Part shown: piece after piece, positions 45,143 to 53,247 of the stretch
How positions within the stretch are numbered: the stretch's first letter is position 1
Layout: each line of letters opens with the position of its first letter
Assembly (NCBI RefSeq): GCF_040905785.1
Contig: NZ_JBBDQW010000038.1
Location: 62,001-126,000 of the forward strand
DNA: 64,000 nt
From: Tistlia sp040905785
Lineage (GTDB): Bacteria; Pseudomonadota; Alphaproteobacteria; Kiloniellales; DSM-21159
Reading direction: 5' to 3'
Notes under the pieces: generated by a model
Told to the model about the DNA's origin: nothing
The model's input: only the letters and a program-made list of their open reading frames with translations
Databases searched by the model: none
Position numbers and translations under genes: made by a program

Positions 45143-46120
45143 TCACGCCTTGGCCTCGGACAGCCGGACTCTCGGGTCGAGCAGCGAGTAGAGCAGGTCG
45201 ACCGCGAGGTTGATCAGGATGAAGATGAAGACGGTCATCATCAGGTAGGCGACGACGACCGGGCGATCGAGATTGACGATCGAGTCGATCAGCAGCTTGC
45301 CGATGCCGGGCCAGGCAAAGACCGTCTCGGTGACCACCGCGAAGGCGATCATCGAGCCGAGCTCCAGGCCGATCACCGTGACCACCGGGATCATGATGTT
45401 CTTGAGCACGTGGACGTAGGTCACCCGCGCGGCCGAGAGGCCCTTGGCGCGGGCGAACTTGACGTAGTCCTGCAGCGCCACCTCGCGCGTCCCGGCGCGC
45501 GCCAGGCGGATCACCAGCGAGGTCTTGTAGAGCGCCAGGGTGATCGCCGGCAGCAGCAGGTGCGACCAGCCGTCCAGGGTCAGCAGGCTGGTGCGGATCC
45601 CGAGCAGGTCGACGGTGTCGCCGCGCCCGCCGGCCGGCAGCCATTGCAGGTAGACGGCGAAGACCAGGATCAGCATCAGGCCGAGCCAGAAGTTGGGTAG
45701 CGAGAAGCCGAGGATCGAGCCGGTCATGATCGAGCGGCCGAGCAGCGAGTCCGGCCGCAGCCCGGCCCAGAGGCCCAGGAAGACGCCGACCGTGACGGCG
45801 AAGACCAGGGCCACCAGCGCCAGCTCCATGGTCGCGGGCAGGCGGTCGAGGATCAGCTGCAGCGCCGGCTCGCCATGGACGAAGGAGCGCCCGAGGTCGC
45901 CGCCGAGCGCGTTGACCAGGAACAGCCAGAGCTGCTCCCACAGCGGCTTGTCGAGGCCGAGCCGCTCGACCGTCGCCTGCTGCTCGGCGAGGTCGGCCTC
46001 CGGGCTGATCAGCACGTCGACCGGATTGCCGATCGCGTAGATGCCGACGAAGACCAGCAGGGCCATGACGACCAGCACCAGGGCCGACTGGCCGAGCCGC
46101 CGGATGAAGTAGACCAGCAT
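45143..46120 (-). CDS. Dipeptide-type ABC transporter permease (DppB-like)
   Basis: A 325-residue permease with the short N-terminal helix MLVYFIRRLGQSALVLVVM and six membrane segments; the EAA loop is QDYVKFARAKGLSAARVTYVHVLKN (key FARAKGLS). VTETVFAWPGIGKLLIDSI matches the DppB family. It lies 75 bp after the binding-protein gene. Confidence 0.94.
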   Translation of the reverse strand: MLVYFIRRLGQSALVLVVMALLVFVGIYAIGNPVDVLISPEADLAEQQATVERLGLDKPLWEQLWLFLVNALGGDLGRSFVHGEPALQLILDRLPATMELALVALVFAVTVGVFLGLWAGLRPDSLLGRSIMTGSILGFSLPNFWLGLMLILVFAVYLQWLPAGGRGDTVDLLGIRTSLLTLDGWSHLLLPAITLALYKTSLVIRLARAGTREVALQDYVKFARAKGLSAARVTYVHVLKNIMIPVVTVIGLELGSMIAFAVVTETVFAWPGIGKLLIDSIVNLDRPVVVAYLMMTVFIFILINLAVDLLYSLLDPRVRLSEAKA

Positions 46121-46195
46121 GGCGTACTTTCGGAAAAACGTGGTTGGGATCGGCCGGGGCCGGGCAGCGCCCGGGCCCGGCCGATCCCGCGAGGC

Positions 46196-47779
46196 CTAGT
46201 CGGCCTTCGTCACGCTCATCGCCATGGTGTACTGGTCGGCGCGCGGCTCGTAGGCCAGTCCCTTGCGCGTCGCCCAGCTGGTCACCTCGTAGTGCAGCGG
46301 CAGGATGCCGTAGTCCTTGACGACCAGCTCGCTGGCCTCCTGCAGCAGCTTCTCGCGCTCGGCATCGTCGAGGGTGGCGAGAGCCTCTTCGATCTTGGCG
46401 TCGAGCTCGGGGTTGGAGTAGCGGCCGCGGTTGGTGCCGCCGTAGCCCTTGTCCTTGTCCGGCGTGGCGACCAGGGCACGCAGCGGCGAGGACATCTCGC
46501 CGGTGCCGGCGCCCCAGCCGGCCAGGTAGACGGTGAACTCGAAATCGTTGCGGCGCTTGAAGAAGACCGACTTGGTCGAGGCGTCGACCCCTGTCTTGAT
46601 GCCGACCCGGCTGAGGAACTGCGCCGCCGCCTGCGCGACCTTCTCGTCGTTGATGTAGCGGTCGTTGGGCGTGCCGATCACCAACTCGAAGCCGTCGGGG
46701 TAGCCGGCCTCGGCCAGCAGCGCCTTGGCGGCCTCGGGATCGTACTCCTCGACGCTCAGGTCCATGCTGGCGCCGTACATGCCCTGCGGCAACAGCTGCT
46801 CGGCGGCGACCGCGACGCCGCCCATGATCTTCTCGACGATGGCCTTGCGGTCGATCGCCTTGGAGACCGCCTCGCGCACCCGGACGTCCTTGAAGGGGTT
46901 CTTGCCGTCGGTGCCCTTGACCCCGGGCGTCTCGTCGGCGTGCTGGTCCATGTGCAGGTAGATGACGCGGTTCGACAGGCCGGAGTAGACGCTGACCTCG
47001 GGGTCGCTCTCGAGCCGGGGCAGGTCCTGGGTCGGCGGGTTGTCGATGACGTCGACGTCGCCCGACAGCAGCGCCGCGACCCGCGGGCCGTCGCTGGTGA
47101 TCGGCTTGAAGGTGACCTGCTCCCACTCCGGCGCGCCACCCCAGTAGTCGGCGTTGGCAGTCAGCACCAGACGGTCGCCCTTGACGAACTCCTTGAACTT
47201 GTAGGGGCCGGTGCCGACGGCCAGCGAGCCGTCGTTGAAGCCCTCGGTCTTCGGCCAGTCGCCGCCGTTCGAGTCGGCGACGGTCTCCTTGGAGATGATC
47301 GCGATGTTCGACAGCTCGGTCGGCAGCAGCGGCCGCGGCCCCGGCGTCTTGAAGATCAGGGTGTGCGGGTCCTTGGCCTCCATCGATTCGATGGCGTTGG
47401 TGTAGATGCCGAAGGAGGAGGGCGAGTTGGGCACGTTGGGCACGCGCTCGATGGTGTAGATGACGTCCTCGGCGTCGAAGGGCGTGCCGTCGTGGAAGGT
47501 CACGCCCTGGCGCAGGTTGAACTGCCAGGTGGTGTCGTCGAGCGGCTCCCAGGACTCGGCGAGCCCCGGCTGCAGCCGCTGCTGGGCGTCCTGTTTGATG
47601 AGCCCGTCGAAGATGTGCTCCTTCAGGGCGTTGTTCGGCCCGAGGTTGTGGTAGTGCGGGTCGATCGCGCTGGGCTCCGACCCGACGCCGATCACCAGTT
47701 CGTCGGCCTGCGCCGTGCCCGCCTGGACGAGGCCCAGGGCCAGGGCGCCGCCGAGAAGGACGGCAAGAGTTCGGTTCAT
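46196..47779 (-). CDS. Family 5 extracellular solute-binding protein (DppA/OppA-like)
   Basis: A 527-residue periplasmic receptor and first gene of the transporter operon. It has a signal peptide (LAVLLGGALALGLVQAGTAQA), then LVIGVGSEPSAIDPHYHNLGPNN, LAESWEPLDDTTWQFNLRQGVTFHDG (core WQFNLRQGVTFHDG) and NPFKDVRVREAVSKAIDR. Ligands of the family include peptides, nickel, glutathione and opines; the operon's amidohydrolase suggests a peptide or formylated amino compound. ATG 47779 follows AGGGAGAG. Confidence 0.93.
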   Translation of the reverse strand: MNRTLAVLLGGALALGLVQAGTAQADELVIGVGSEPSAIDPHYHNLGPNNALKEHIFDGLIKQDAQQRLQPGLAESWEPLDDTTWQFNLRQGVTFHDGTPFDAEDVIYTIERVPNVPNSPSSFGIYTNAIESMEAKDPHTLIFKTPGPRPLLPTELSNIAIISKETVADSNGGDWPKTEGFNDGSLAVGTGPYKFKEFVKGDRLVLTANADYWGGAPEWEQVTFKPITSDGPRVAALLSGDVDVIDNPPTQDLPRLESDPEVSVYSGLSNRVIYLHMDQHADETPGVKGTDGKNPFKDVRVREAVSKAIDRKAIVEKIMGGVAVAAEQLLPQGMYGASMDLSVEEYDPEAAKALLAEAGYPDGFELVIGTPNDRYINDEKVAQAAAQFLSRVGIKTGVDASTKSVFFKRRNDFEFTVYLAGWGAGTGEMSSPLRALVATPDKDKGYGGTNRGRYSNPELDAKIEEALATLDDAEREKLLQEASELVVKDYGILPLHYEVTSWATRKGLAYEPRADQYTMAMSVTKAD

Positions 47780-47901
47780 CGCTAGTCTCTCCCTGTTCAA
47801 CGGGGCCGCCGGCCCGTCTGCTACAGGTTCTCGGCGACCGCGAGGCAACAGTGTCCCGGACGCCGCCCGCCGGTGCAACCGTTTCGCGCAATGCCGTTTC
47901 G

Positions 47902-47920
47902 CGCGGGCAACAAGCCCGCG
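47902..47920. repeat. Small hairpin between the alcohol dehydrogenase and binding-protein genes
   Basis: CGCGGGC (47902-47908) pairs with GCCCGCG (47914-47920) around AACAA, 27 bp after the dehydrogenase stop. With no T tract it is at best a weak or rho-dependent stop, so read-through into the transporter operon is possible. Confidence 0.4.
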
Positions 47921-47946
47921 GGCGCCAGGGACTTTCCAGTGCCGGC

Positions 47947-49023
47947 TCAGGGCGTGATCGCGACCTTCAGCACGCCGTCGCGCTGGTTGGCGAAGAGCTC
48001 GTAGGCCGCCTCGATGTCGTCGAGCCTGTAGCGGTGGGTCACCAGCGGCTCCAGGTCGAGGCGGCCGGAGGCGACGACGTTCATCAGGCGGCGCATCCGC
48101 TCCTTGCCGCCCGGGCAGAGCGTGGAGACGATCCTGTGGTCGCCGAGGCCGGCGGCGAAAGGCTGCAGCGGCAGCGTCAGGTCGCTCGAGTAGACACCCA
48201 GGCTCGAGAGGGTACCGCCCGGTCGCAGCACGCGCAGGCAGGCCTCGAAGGTGCCGGGGGTGCCGAGCGCCTCGATGGCGACGTCGACGCCGCGGCCCTC
48301 GGTCAGGCGCAGGATCTCCTCGACCGGATCGGTCTTGCGGAAGTCGACGAGATGGTCGGCGCCCATCCGCCGCGCCACCGCGGCGCGCTCGGGCACGGTC
48401 TCGACGCCGATGATCGTGGTCGCGCCCGACAGCCGGGCCCCCGCCGTGGCGCAGAGACCGATCGGCCCCTGGGCGAAGACCGCCACGACGTCGCCGATGC
48501 GCACGCCGCCCCTCTCCGCGCCGCTGAAGCCGGTCGACATGATGTCGGGGCACATCAACACCTGCTCGTCGGTCAGGCCGTCGGGAACCGGCGCCAGGTT
48601 GGCCATGGCGTCGGGGACGCGCACGTACTCGGCCTGGCAGCCGTCGATCGTGTTGCCGAAGCGCCAGCCGCCCATGGCCTTCCAGCCGTGCGGCGTGCCG
48701 GCGCCGCACTGGGAATGGCAGCCGTCGAGCGAGGCGTAGCTGTGGCCGCTGGGGGTGATCGCCCCGGCGATCACGCGCTGGCCCTCGCTGTAGCCCTCGA
48801 CGGCGGAGCCGAGCTTCTCGATCACGCCGACCGGCTCGTGGCCGATCGTCAGGCCCTTCTCGACGGGGTACTCGCCCTTCAGGATGTGGACGTCGGTGCC
48901 GCAGATCGTCGTCGTGGTGATCCGGATCAGCGCATCGTTCGGGCCGATGTCGGGGATCGGCTTGTCGTCGAGGACGATGCGGTTCTTCTCGACGAAGACC
49001 GCGGCTCTCATCTTGGCTGCCAT
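47947..49023 (-). CDS. Zinc-dependent alcohol dehydrogenase (MDR superfamily)
   Basis: A 358-residue medium-chain dehydrogenase. The catalytic zinc site is Cys in TICGTDVHILKG, His-Glu in IGHEPVGVIEKLG and Asp in LMCPDIMSTGF. The usual four-cysteine structural-zinc lobe is missing, as in secondary-alcohol dehydrogenases of the Thermoanaerobacter type. The cofactor loop is VFAQGPIGLCATAGARLSG. It oxidises a secondary or primary alcohol; the exact substrate is unknown. It is divergent from the PAS protein genes. Confidence 0.92.
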   Translation of the reverse strand: MAAKMRAAVFVEKNRIVLDDKPIPDIGPNDALIRITTTTICGTDVHILKGEYPVEKGLTIGHEPVGVIEKLGSAVEGYSEGQRVIAGAITPSGHSYASLDGCHSQCGAGTPHGWKAMGGWRFGNTIDGCQAEYVRVPDAMANLAPVPDGLTDEQVLMCPDIMSTGFSGAERGGVRIGDVVAVFAQGPIGLCATAGARLSGATTIIGVETVPERAAVARRMGADHLVDFRKTDPVEEILRLTEGRGVDVAIEALGTPGTFEACLRVLRPGGTLSSLGVYSSDLTLPLQPFAAGLGDHRIVSTLCPGGKERMRRLMNVVASGRLDLEPLVTHRYRLDDIEAAYELFANQRDGVLKVAITP

Positions 49024-49190
49024 GGCGACAGTTTCCTCCAGGTTGGGTACGAGGAGGACAAGGCCACAGTCGGCAGGGCATCCGCACTGATCGAGGTCAA
49101 GTGGAGGTGAAGTTGCCGCCGAGCCAACCGACGGTTGCCTCGCGGCGCAGCGACCCCCAGATCGACTGCATGGCAGAGCAAGACAGGCGG

Positions 49191-49751
49191 ATGACGACCG
49201 GCAGCACCACGCAGGGACACCCGCCGGCCCTCCGGCAGCTCATTCTGGCGGCCGAACGCCCCGACGCCCGGCCCTTCGAGCTACGACGCTTCGAGGCGGC
49301 GGAGAGCGCGCTCGCGGCCGCACCGCACTTCGCCTTCCTGATCGACCTTTGGCGCAGTCGCCGCGGCGCCTGCGCCCTGCCCGACTGGGCGGACGTGGAG
49401 TTCCCGGACTTCCGTGGCTGGCATTCGGCCCTGCTCCTCAGCGATTTGCCGGACGAGACGCCGGATCCCCGCTTTCGACTGATCGGAGAGGACTACCGCG
49501 TGCTCCAGGACAGCAGCCTGCCGGGCCGCCGCTTCAGCGACGTCATGCCGCGCCTCTACGCCCGGCAGTTCCGCGCGCACTTCGAGGCGATCCGGGACGG
49601 CGGCCTGATCGGCCTGACGACCGGTCCCGCGGCCTTCGTCGGACGCGAGCACCTCCATCTCTCGATCCTGGAACTGCCGTTCCGCGCCGGCGGCACCGGT
49701 GTCCAGCGGCTGCTCCACGCCCTGCGCGTCGGCGCGTCGGCTCAGCCCTGA
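49191..49751 (+). CDS. PAS_5-domain protein, first of a tandem pair
   Basis: About 186 residues, without signal peptide. LIDLWRSRRGACALPDWADVEFPDFRGWHSALLLSDL followed by FRLIGEDYRVLQD and a C-terminal FVGREHLHLSILELPFR is the PAS_5 (PF07310) pattern, a small stand-alone PAS domain frequent in Rhodospirillales. No output domain is present. I chose ATG 49191 because its length then equals that of the neighbour; 49170 and GTG 49101 are alternatives. Function is unknown; signalling or ligand sensing is inferred from the fold. Confidence 0.8.
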   Translation: MTTGSTTQGHPPALRQLILAAERPDARPFELRRFEAAESALAAAPHFAFLIDLWRSRRGACALPDWADVEFPDFRGWHSALLLSDLPDETPDPRFRLIGEDYRVLQDSSLPGRRFSDVMPRLYARQFRAHFEAIRDGGLIGLTTGPAAFVGREHLHLSILELPFRAGGTGVQRLLHALRVGASAQP

Positions 49752-49841
49752 AGCGCCGATGCCGCCGGCAGGTAACCCCGCCTTAACCAACGATCGGGCA
49801 TACCGGACTTTCCCTGCGCCCGACCAGGTTTGCCCCGCCCG

Positions 49842-50387
49842 ATGAACGCCACCACCGACCACCGAATCCTGGAGGCCCTGTTCCAGGCGGTCGAGAACCC
49901 GGACGCCGCGCCCTTCGAGCTGCAGCGGCTGGACGTAGAGGGGGCCCTCGAGGCGGCGCCGCGGCTGGCGTCCCTGATCCAGCTCTGGGACGAGCGGCGC
50001 GGCGAGGCGGCGGTGCCCGACTGGGCCGACATGGATTTCGCGGATTTCCGCGGCTGGCACGCCGCACTGGTGGTCAGCGACCTGCCGGCCGGCGAGCCGG
50101 ACCCGATCTACCGGGTCATCGGCGAGGATTTTCGGATCGTCAGCTACACGACGGAGCCCGGGCAGAAGTTCAGCGACCGCACGCCGCTGCTCTACGACCG
50201 GCAGTTCCGCGAGCACTTCCGCGAGATCCGTGACCGCGGCCTGATCGGCCGGGCGACCGGTCCCGCGGCCTTCGTCGGCCGCGAGCACCTGCGCCTCGAG
50301 GTGCTCGAGCTGCCGTTCCGCAACGGCGGCGAACGGGTCGCCCGCCTGGTCCACCTGATGAGCTACGACCTGGCCGCGCCGGAGTGA
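49842..50387 (+). CDS. PAS_5-domain protein, second of a tandem pair
   Basis: A 181-residue paralogue of the preceding gene: PFELQRL, LPDWADM-type VPDWADMDFADFRGWHAAL, GRATGPAAFVGREHL and LELPFRNGGERVARL align directly with it. Identity is high enough by eye (about half of positions) to indicate a tandem duplication. There is no output domain. It follows after 90 bp and converges with tonB. Confidence 0.82.
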   Translation: MNATTDHRILEALFQAVENPDAAPFELQRLDVEGALEAAPRLASLIQLWDERRGEAAVPDWADMDFADFRGWHAALVVSDLPAGEPDPIYRVIGEDFRIVSYTTEPGQKFSDRTPLLYDRQFREHFREIRDRGLIGRATGPAAFVGREHLRLEVLELPFRNGGERVARLVHLMSYDLAAPE

Positions 50388-50421
50388 CACGCGCGTCTGC
50401 GGCGATCTCGGCCTCGCCTCG

Positions 50422-51441
50422 CTAGCGCAGCAGGAACTGCACCGGGATGACCAGCTCGAGCCTGGCTTCCGACATCTCGTCGGGCATCCGCGGCAGCGGG
50501 TCGGCGCGGCGGATCATCTCTTCGACCTCGCGATCGAGCAGGCCGTGGCCGGAGCTGCGCTGGATCCGGTACTCCAGGACGTGCCCCTGCCGGTCCATCA
50601 CGAAGTGCAGCATCACCGTGCCTTCCTGCCGCCGGGATTGGGCGTGGCGCGGGTATTCCTTATGCTTCTCGAGCCAGGCCTGGAGCAGCGACAGGTAGTC
50701 GGCGCTGGCGCCCGGCAGACCGCCGCCGCTTTGCGACGGCGCGCTGCCGGCCTCGGGCGCGGCCTGGGTGCCGCTCTTGCCGCCGGCGCCGGCGACCGAA
50801 TCCGCGGCAGGCGCAGGCGGTCCCGTGGGCGCCGCAGCGACCTGCTCGGCCGGCTCGGCCTCGGGTGCGGGCTGCGGCTCGGGACGTTTCGCCGGCTGCG
50901 GCGCCTCCGGCAGGTCGCGCGGCTTGGGCGGCGGCGGCGGCGCCACGGCGCTCGCGATCTCGAAAGGCTCGGCCTTGGCCTCCGTGGTCTCCGGTTCGAC
51001 GGCTTCGGTCACCTCCGGCTCCGTGACCGGTTCGGCGGCCGGCTCGGCTTCGGCAACCTGGGCCTCGAGCGGCTCGGTCAGCGGCTCCGCCACCGGCACC
51101 TCGGCAGCCTCGGCGACCTCCGGCTCCGGCGGGCGCACGGCCTCGGGCTCGGGCGGGGTCACCTCCTGCGTCTCGGACTCGGCCGCCTCGATGGTCTCGG
51201 TCGGCACCTCCTCGGCGACCTCGCTCTCGCTGACCGGCTCGGCCTCCGTGGTCGCGTCGGACTCCTGGTCGACCGAGCCCGGCGCGCCGCCGGCCGGGCC
51301 GAGCGAGACCGAGACGCCGCCGAGTCCTGCGCTGGCGGCGCCGGACGGCGGCGCCTGCCACAGCCAGACGCCGGCGACCAGGGCGTGGATCGCCAGGGCA
51401 ACGGCGAAGGCGGCGAGCCAGTGCCTGCGGCCGAGCTCCAT
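50422..51441 (-). CDS. tonB: TonB-family energy transducer
   Basis: A 339-residue protein with one N-terminal membrane anchor (WLAAFAVALAIHALVAGVWLW), a long periplasmic Pro/Glu/Val/Ala-rich spacer (about 60-245) and a C-terminal TonB domain (SLLQAWLEKHKEYPRHAQSRRQEGTVMLHFVMDRQGHVLEY, core YPRHAQSRRQEGTV). It transfers proton-motive energy from ExbBD to outer-membrane receptors. Its ATG shares one base with the upstream exbD stop. No TonB-dependent receptor lies in the window. Confidence 0.93.
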   Translation of the reverse strand: MELGRRHWLAAFAVALAIHALVAGVWLWQAPPSGAASAGLGGVSVSLGPAGGAPGSVDQESDATTEAEPVSESEVAEEVPTETIEAAESETQEVTPPEPEAVRPPEPEVAEAAEVPVAEPLTEPLEAQVAEAEPAAEPVTEPEVTEAVEPETTEAKAEPFEIASAVAPPPPPKPRDLPEAPQPAKRPEPQPAPEAEPAEQVAAAPTGPPAPAADSVAGAGGKSGTQAAPEAGSAPSQSGGGLPGASADYLSLLQAWLEKHKEYPRHAQSRRQEGTVMLHFVMDRQGHVLEYRIQRSSGHGLLDREVEEMIRRADPLPRMPDEMSEARLELVIPVQFLLR

Positions 51442-51845
51442 CAGCGGCCTCCGGGCACGGTCAGGAGCTTCAGCCGCTCGACGCCGGCGTCGCGCAGCAG
51501 CTCCATGACGGCGACGACCTCGGTCGCCTCGGCGCCGCCGTCGGCCTTGAGACGGAGCGTCGTCCCGGGCTCGGCCTTCAGCCGGGCAGCCACGGCCCGG
51601 GCCAGCGCCGGCGGCTCGAGCAGAAGGCCGTCGAGCGCGAGGCGGCCGTCGGCACCGACCAGCACGACGGTCTCCTGCGCCGCGGCCGGCGCCTCCGCCG
51701 CCGAGCGCGGCGGCTCGACCCGGAAGGGATCGCTGGCCGACAGGCGTCCGGCCAGCATGAAGAATATCAGCAGCAGGAAGACGACGTTGATCAGCGGCAG
51801 GATGCGCTCGTCGTCGTTCCTCGGTCGCGGCGGGTCGAAGCGCAT
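51441..51845 (-). CDS. exbD: ExbD/TolR-family protein (second copy)
   Basis: A 134-residue protein with one membrane helix near residues 15-35 (LPLINVVFLLLIFFMLAGRL; the conserved Asp of the helix is Asn here in PLINVVF) and a periplasmic ExbD domain. Because the proton-carrying Asp normally sits at this point, this copy may be a structural rather than proton-conducting partner. It is 2 bp after the first exbD and overlaps tonB. Confidence 0.9.
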   Translation of the reverse strand: MRFDPPRPRNDDERILPLINVVFLLLIFFMLAGRLSASDPFRVEPPRSAAEAPAAAQETVVLVGADGRLALDGLLLEPPALARAVAARLKAEPGTTLRLKADGGAEATEVVAVMELLRDAGVERLKLLTVPGGR

Positions 51846-51847
51846 GG

Positions 51848-52273
51848 CTAGGGACTCCGGATCAGCGAAAGGTCGGTGACGCCGGCGCCTGCCAGGCGGT
51901 CGAGCACCTGCACCGTGTCCTGCAGAGCCACCCCCGGCGCCGGGCGCACTAGCACCTTCTGGTCGACGCGCTCGGCGAGCAGGCCGGCCATGCGCCGGCC
52001 CAGGCCGTCGAGCGAGACGATCTCCCCGGACAGCCGCAGGCCGTCCCGGCGGACCTCCACCAGCACGGCGCCCTCGACCGAGCTGCCCGCGCCGGTGCGC
52101 TGGGGCGCGTTCATGTCGATCGCGCGCCAGTCGAGGAAGCTGGATGCCAGCATGAAGAAGATCAGCAGGATGAAGACGACGTCGATCAGCGGCGTCAGGC
52201 TGATCCCCGCGCGTCGGCGGCGCCCGCTAGCGGCCAGCGACGAGCGCGGGCGTTCGGCTGTCGACAGCGCTAT
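51848..52273 (-). CDS. exbD: ExbD/TolR-family protein (first copy), non-canonical start
   Basis: The frame encodes GRRRRAGISLTPLIDVVFIL, the full ExbD membrane helix with its proton-carrying Asp (PLIDVV), then a periplasmic domain. No ATG, GTG or TTG lies upstream of the helix in this frame; the first ATG (52153) falls inside the helix and would destroy it. Candidates are ATA at 52273 (GGGGAGAG seven bases before it), CTG at 52267 or CTG at 52237. I give 52273 with low certainty (141 residues, normal family length). It overlaps the end of exbB. Confidence 0.8.
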   Translation of the reverse strand: MALSTAERPRSSLAASGRRRRAGISLTPLIDVVFILLIFFMLASSFLDWRAIDMNAPQRTGAGSSVEGAVLVEVRRDGLRLSGEIVSLDGLGRRMAGLLAERVDQKVLVRPAPGVALQDTVQVLDRLAGAGVTDLSLIRSP

Positions 52274-53123
52274 GGCTTCTCTCCCCTCCGGCGGTCTCGG
52301 CGCGCGGCGCGCGGCCTTCGGTCCCCTCTCGGGGACGGGCGAGCGAAAGGTCCTCGGTGAAGACCTGGGTCACGACGTCGTCCATCTCGTGGGCCAGGCG
52401 ATCGACGCGGCGCTCCAGCCAGTTCAGCAGCACGATCACCGGCATGGCGACCGCCAGGCCGACGGCGGTGGTCAGCAGCGCTTCCCAGATGCCCCCCGAC
52501 AGGATCGAGGGGTCGACCTGATTGCCGGCCTGCTCGAGCTGCTGGAAGGCCGAGATCATGCCGAGCACGGTGCCGAACAGACCGAGCAGGGGCGCCAGCG
52601 AGCCGATCACCTCGAGCGGGCGGAACCAGCCGCGCAGCGCCTCGAGCAGATCGCCGCCGTAGCGCACGACCTCCTCGCGCACCATGGCCTCGGGCAGCTC
52701 GCTGCGCGCGCGGCCGTTGATCGCCCGCACCAGCACCTTCGCGACCGGATTTCGGGAGGCCGCCGCCACGGCCAGGGCTTCGGCGGGCTGGCCGGCGCGG
52801 TAGAGCGCGAGCGCCCGGCGCGGCGTGCGCCGGTCGCCGAGGCGCGCCACCTGGAACTGCCAGAGCTTGACCAGCACGATCGCCAGGGCCACGACCGAGA
52901 GAAACAGCAGGATGGCGACGACGGGACCGCCGGCCTGCAGGATCTCCCAGGCCTGCTGCGCCGAGCCCTCGAGGCCGCCCGCCGGCCCGCCGGCGAGCCC
53001 GTCGGCTTCCAGCCCTGCGTCGCCCAGGCCCGCGCCCGGGGCGGTGTCCCCGACCGCACCCTGCGCGGTCACCGCCGCGCCCTCGGGTACCTCTGCGGCC
53101 GTCGTGCCCGTCCCTTCTTCCAT
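52227..53123 (-). CDS. exbB: MotA/TolQ/ExbB proton-channel family protein
   Basis: A 298-residue protein with a Gly/Ala-rich N-terminal extension (1-60), then three membrane helices: GPVVAILLFLSVVALAIVLVKLW, SLAPLLGLFGTVLGMISAFQ and ALLTTAVGLAVAMPVIVLLNWL. The last two contain the conserved Gly/Thr channel motifs of ExbB. It forms the pentamer that powers TonB with the ExbD proteins. GAGGGAG precedes the ATG, and a Fur-like dyad lies 28 bp upstream. Confidence 0.93.
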   Translation of the reverse strand: MEEGTGTTAAEVPEGAAVTAQGAVGDTAPGAGLGDAGLEADGLAGGPAGGLEGSAQQAWEILQAGGPVVAILLFLSVVALAIVLVKLWQFQVARLGDRRTPRRALALYRAGQPAEALAVAAASRNPVAKVLVRAINGRARSELPEAMVREEVVRYGGDLLEALRGWFRPLEVIGSLAPLLGLFGTVLGMISAFQQLEQAGNQVDPSILSGGIWEALLTTAVGLAVAMPVIVLLNWLERRVDRLAHEMDDVVTQVFTEDLSLARPREGTEGRAPRAETAGGERSHSAVDSRTPALVAGR

Positions 53124-53150
53124 CGCTCCCTCTGAACTCGGCCGGTATCG

Positions 53151-53177
53151 TGAGAATGCGAGTCTGTCGCATTCTCA
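53151..53177 (-). promoter_or_regulatory. Fur/iron-box-like dyad upstream of exbB
   Basis: An 11-bp half-site TGAGAATGCGA (53151-53161) and its exact complement (53167-53177) flank a 5-bp centre. GAGAAT and TGCGA elements are typical of Fur-type iron boxes. The position, 28-54 bp before exbB, is right for an operator over the promoter. A related sequence precedes the imelysin operon. Confidence 0.65.
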
Positions 53178-53247
53178 ACCGCTTCTTACCGCAAGCGTTC
53201 CCCTGCGCCAATCCCTTCCGGCGACTCCGCCGGCCGAAGGCAGCGAT

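Noticed and set aside
51848..52153. exbD starting at the ATG at 52153
   Set aside because: This start removes most of the membrane helix including the essential Asp, so it cannot give a functional ExbD.
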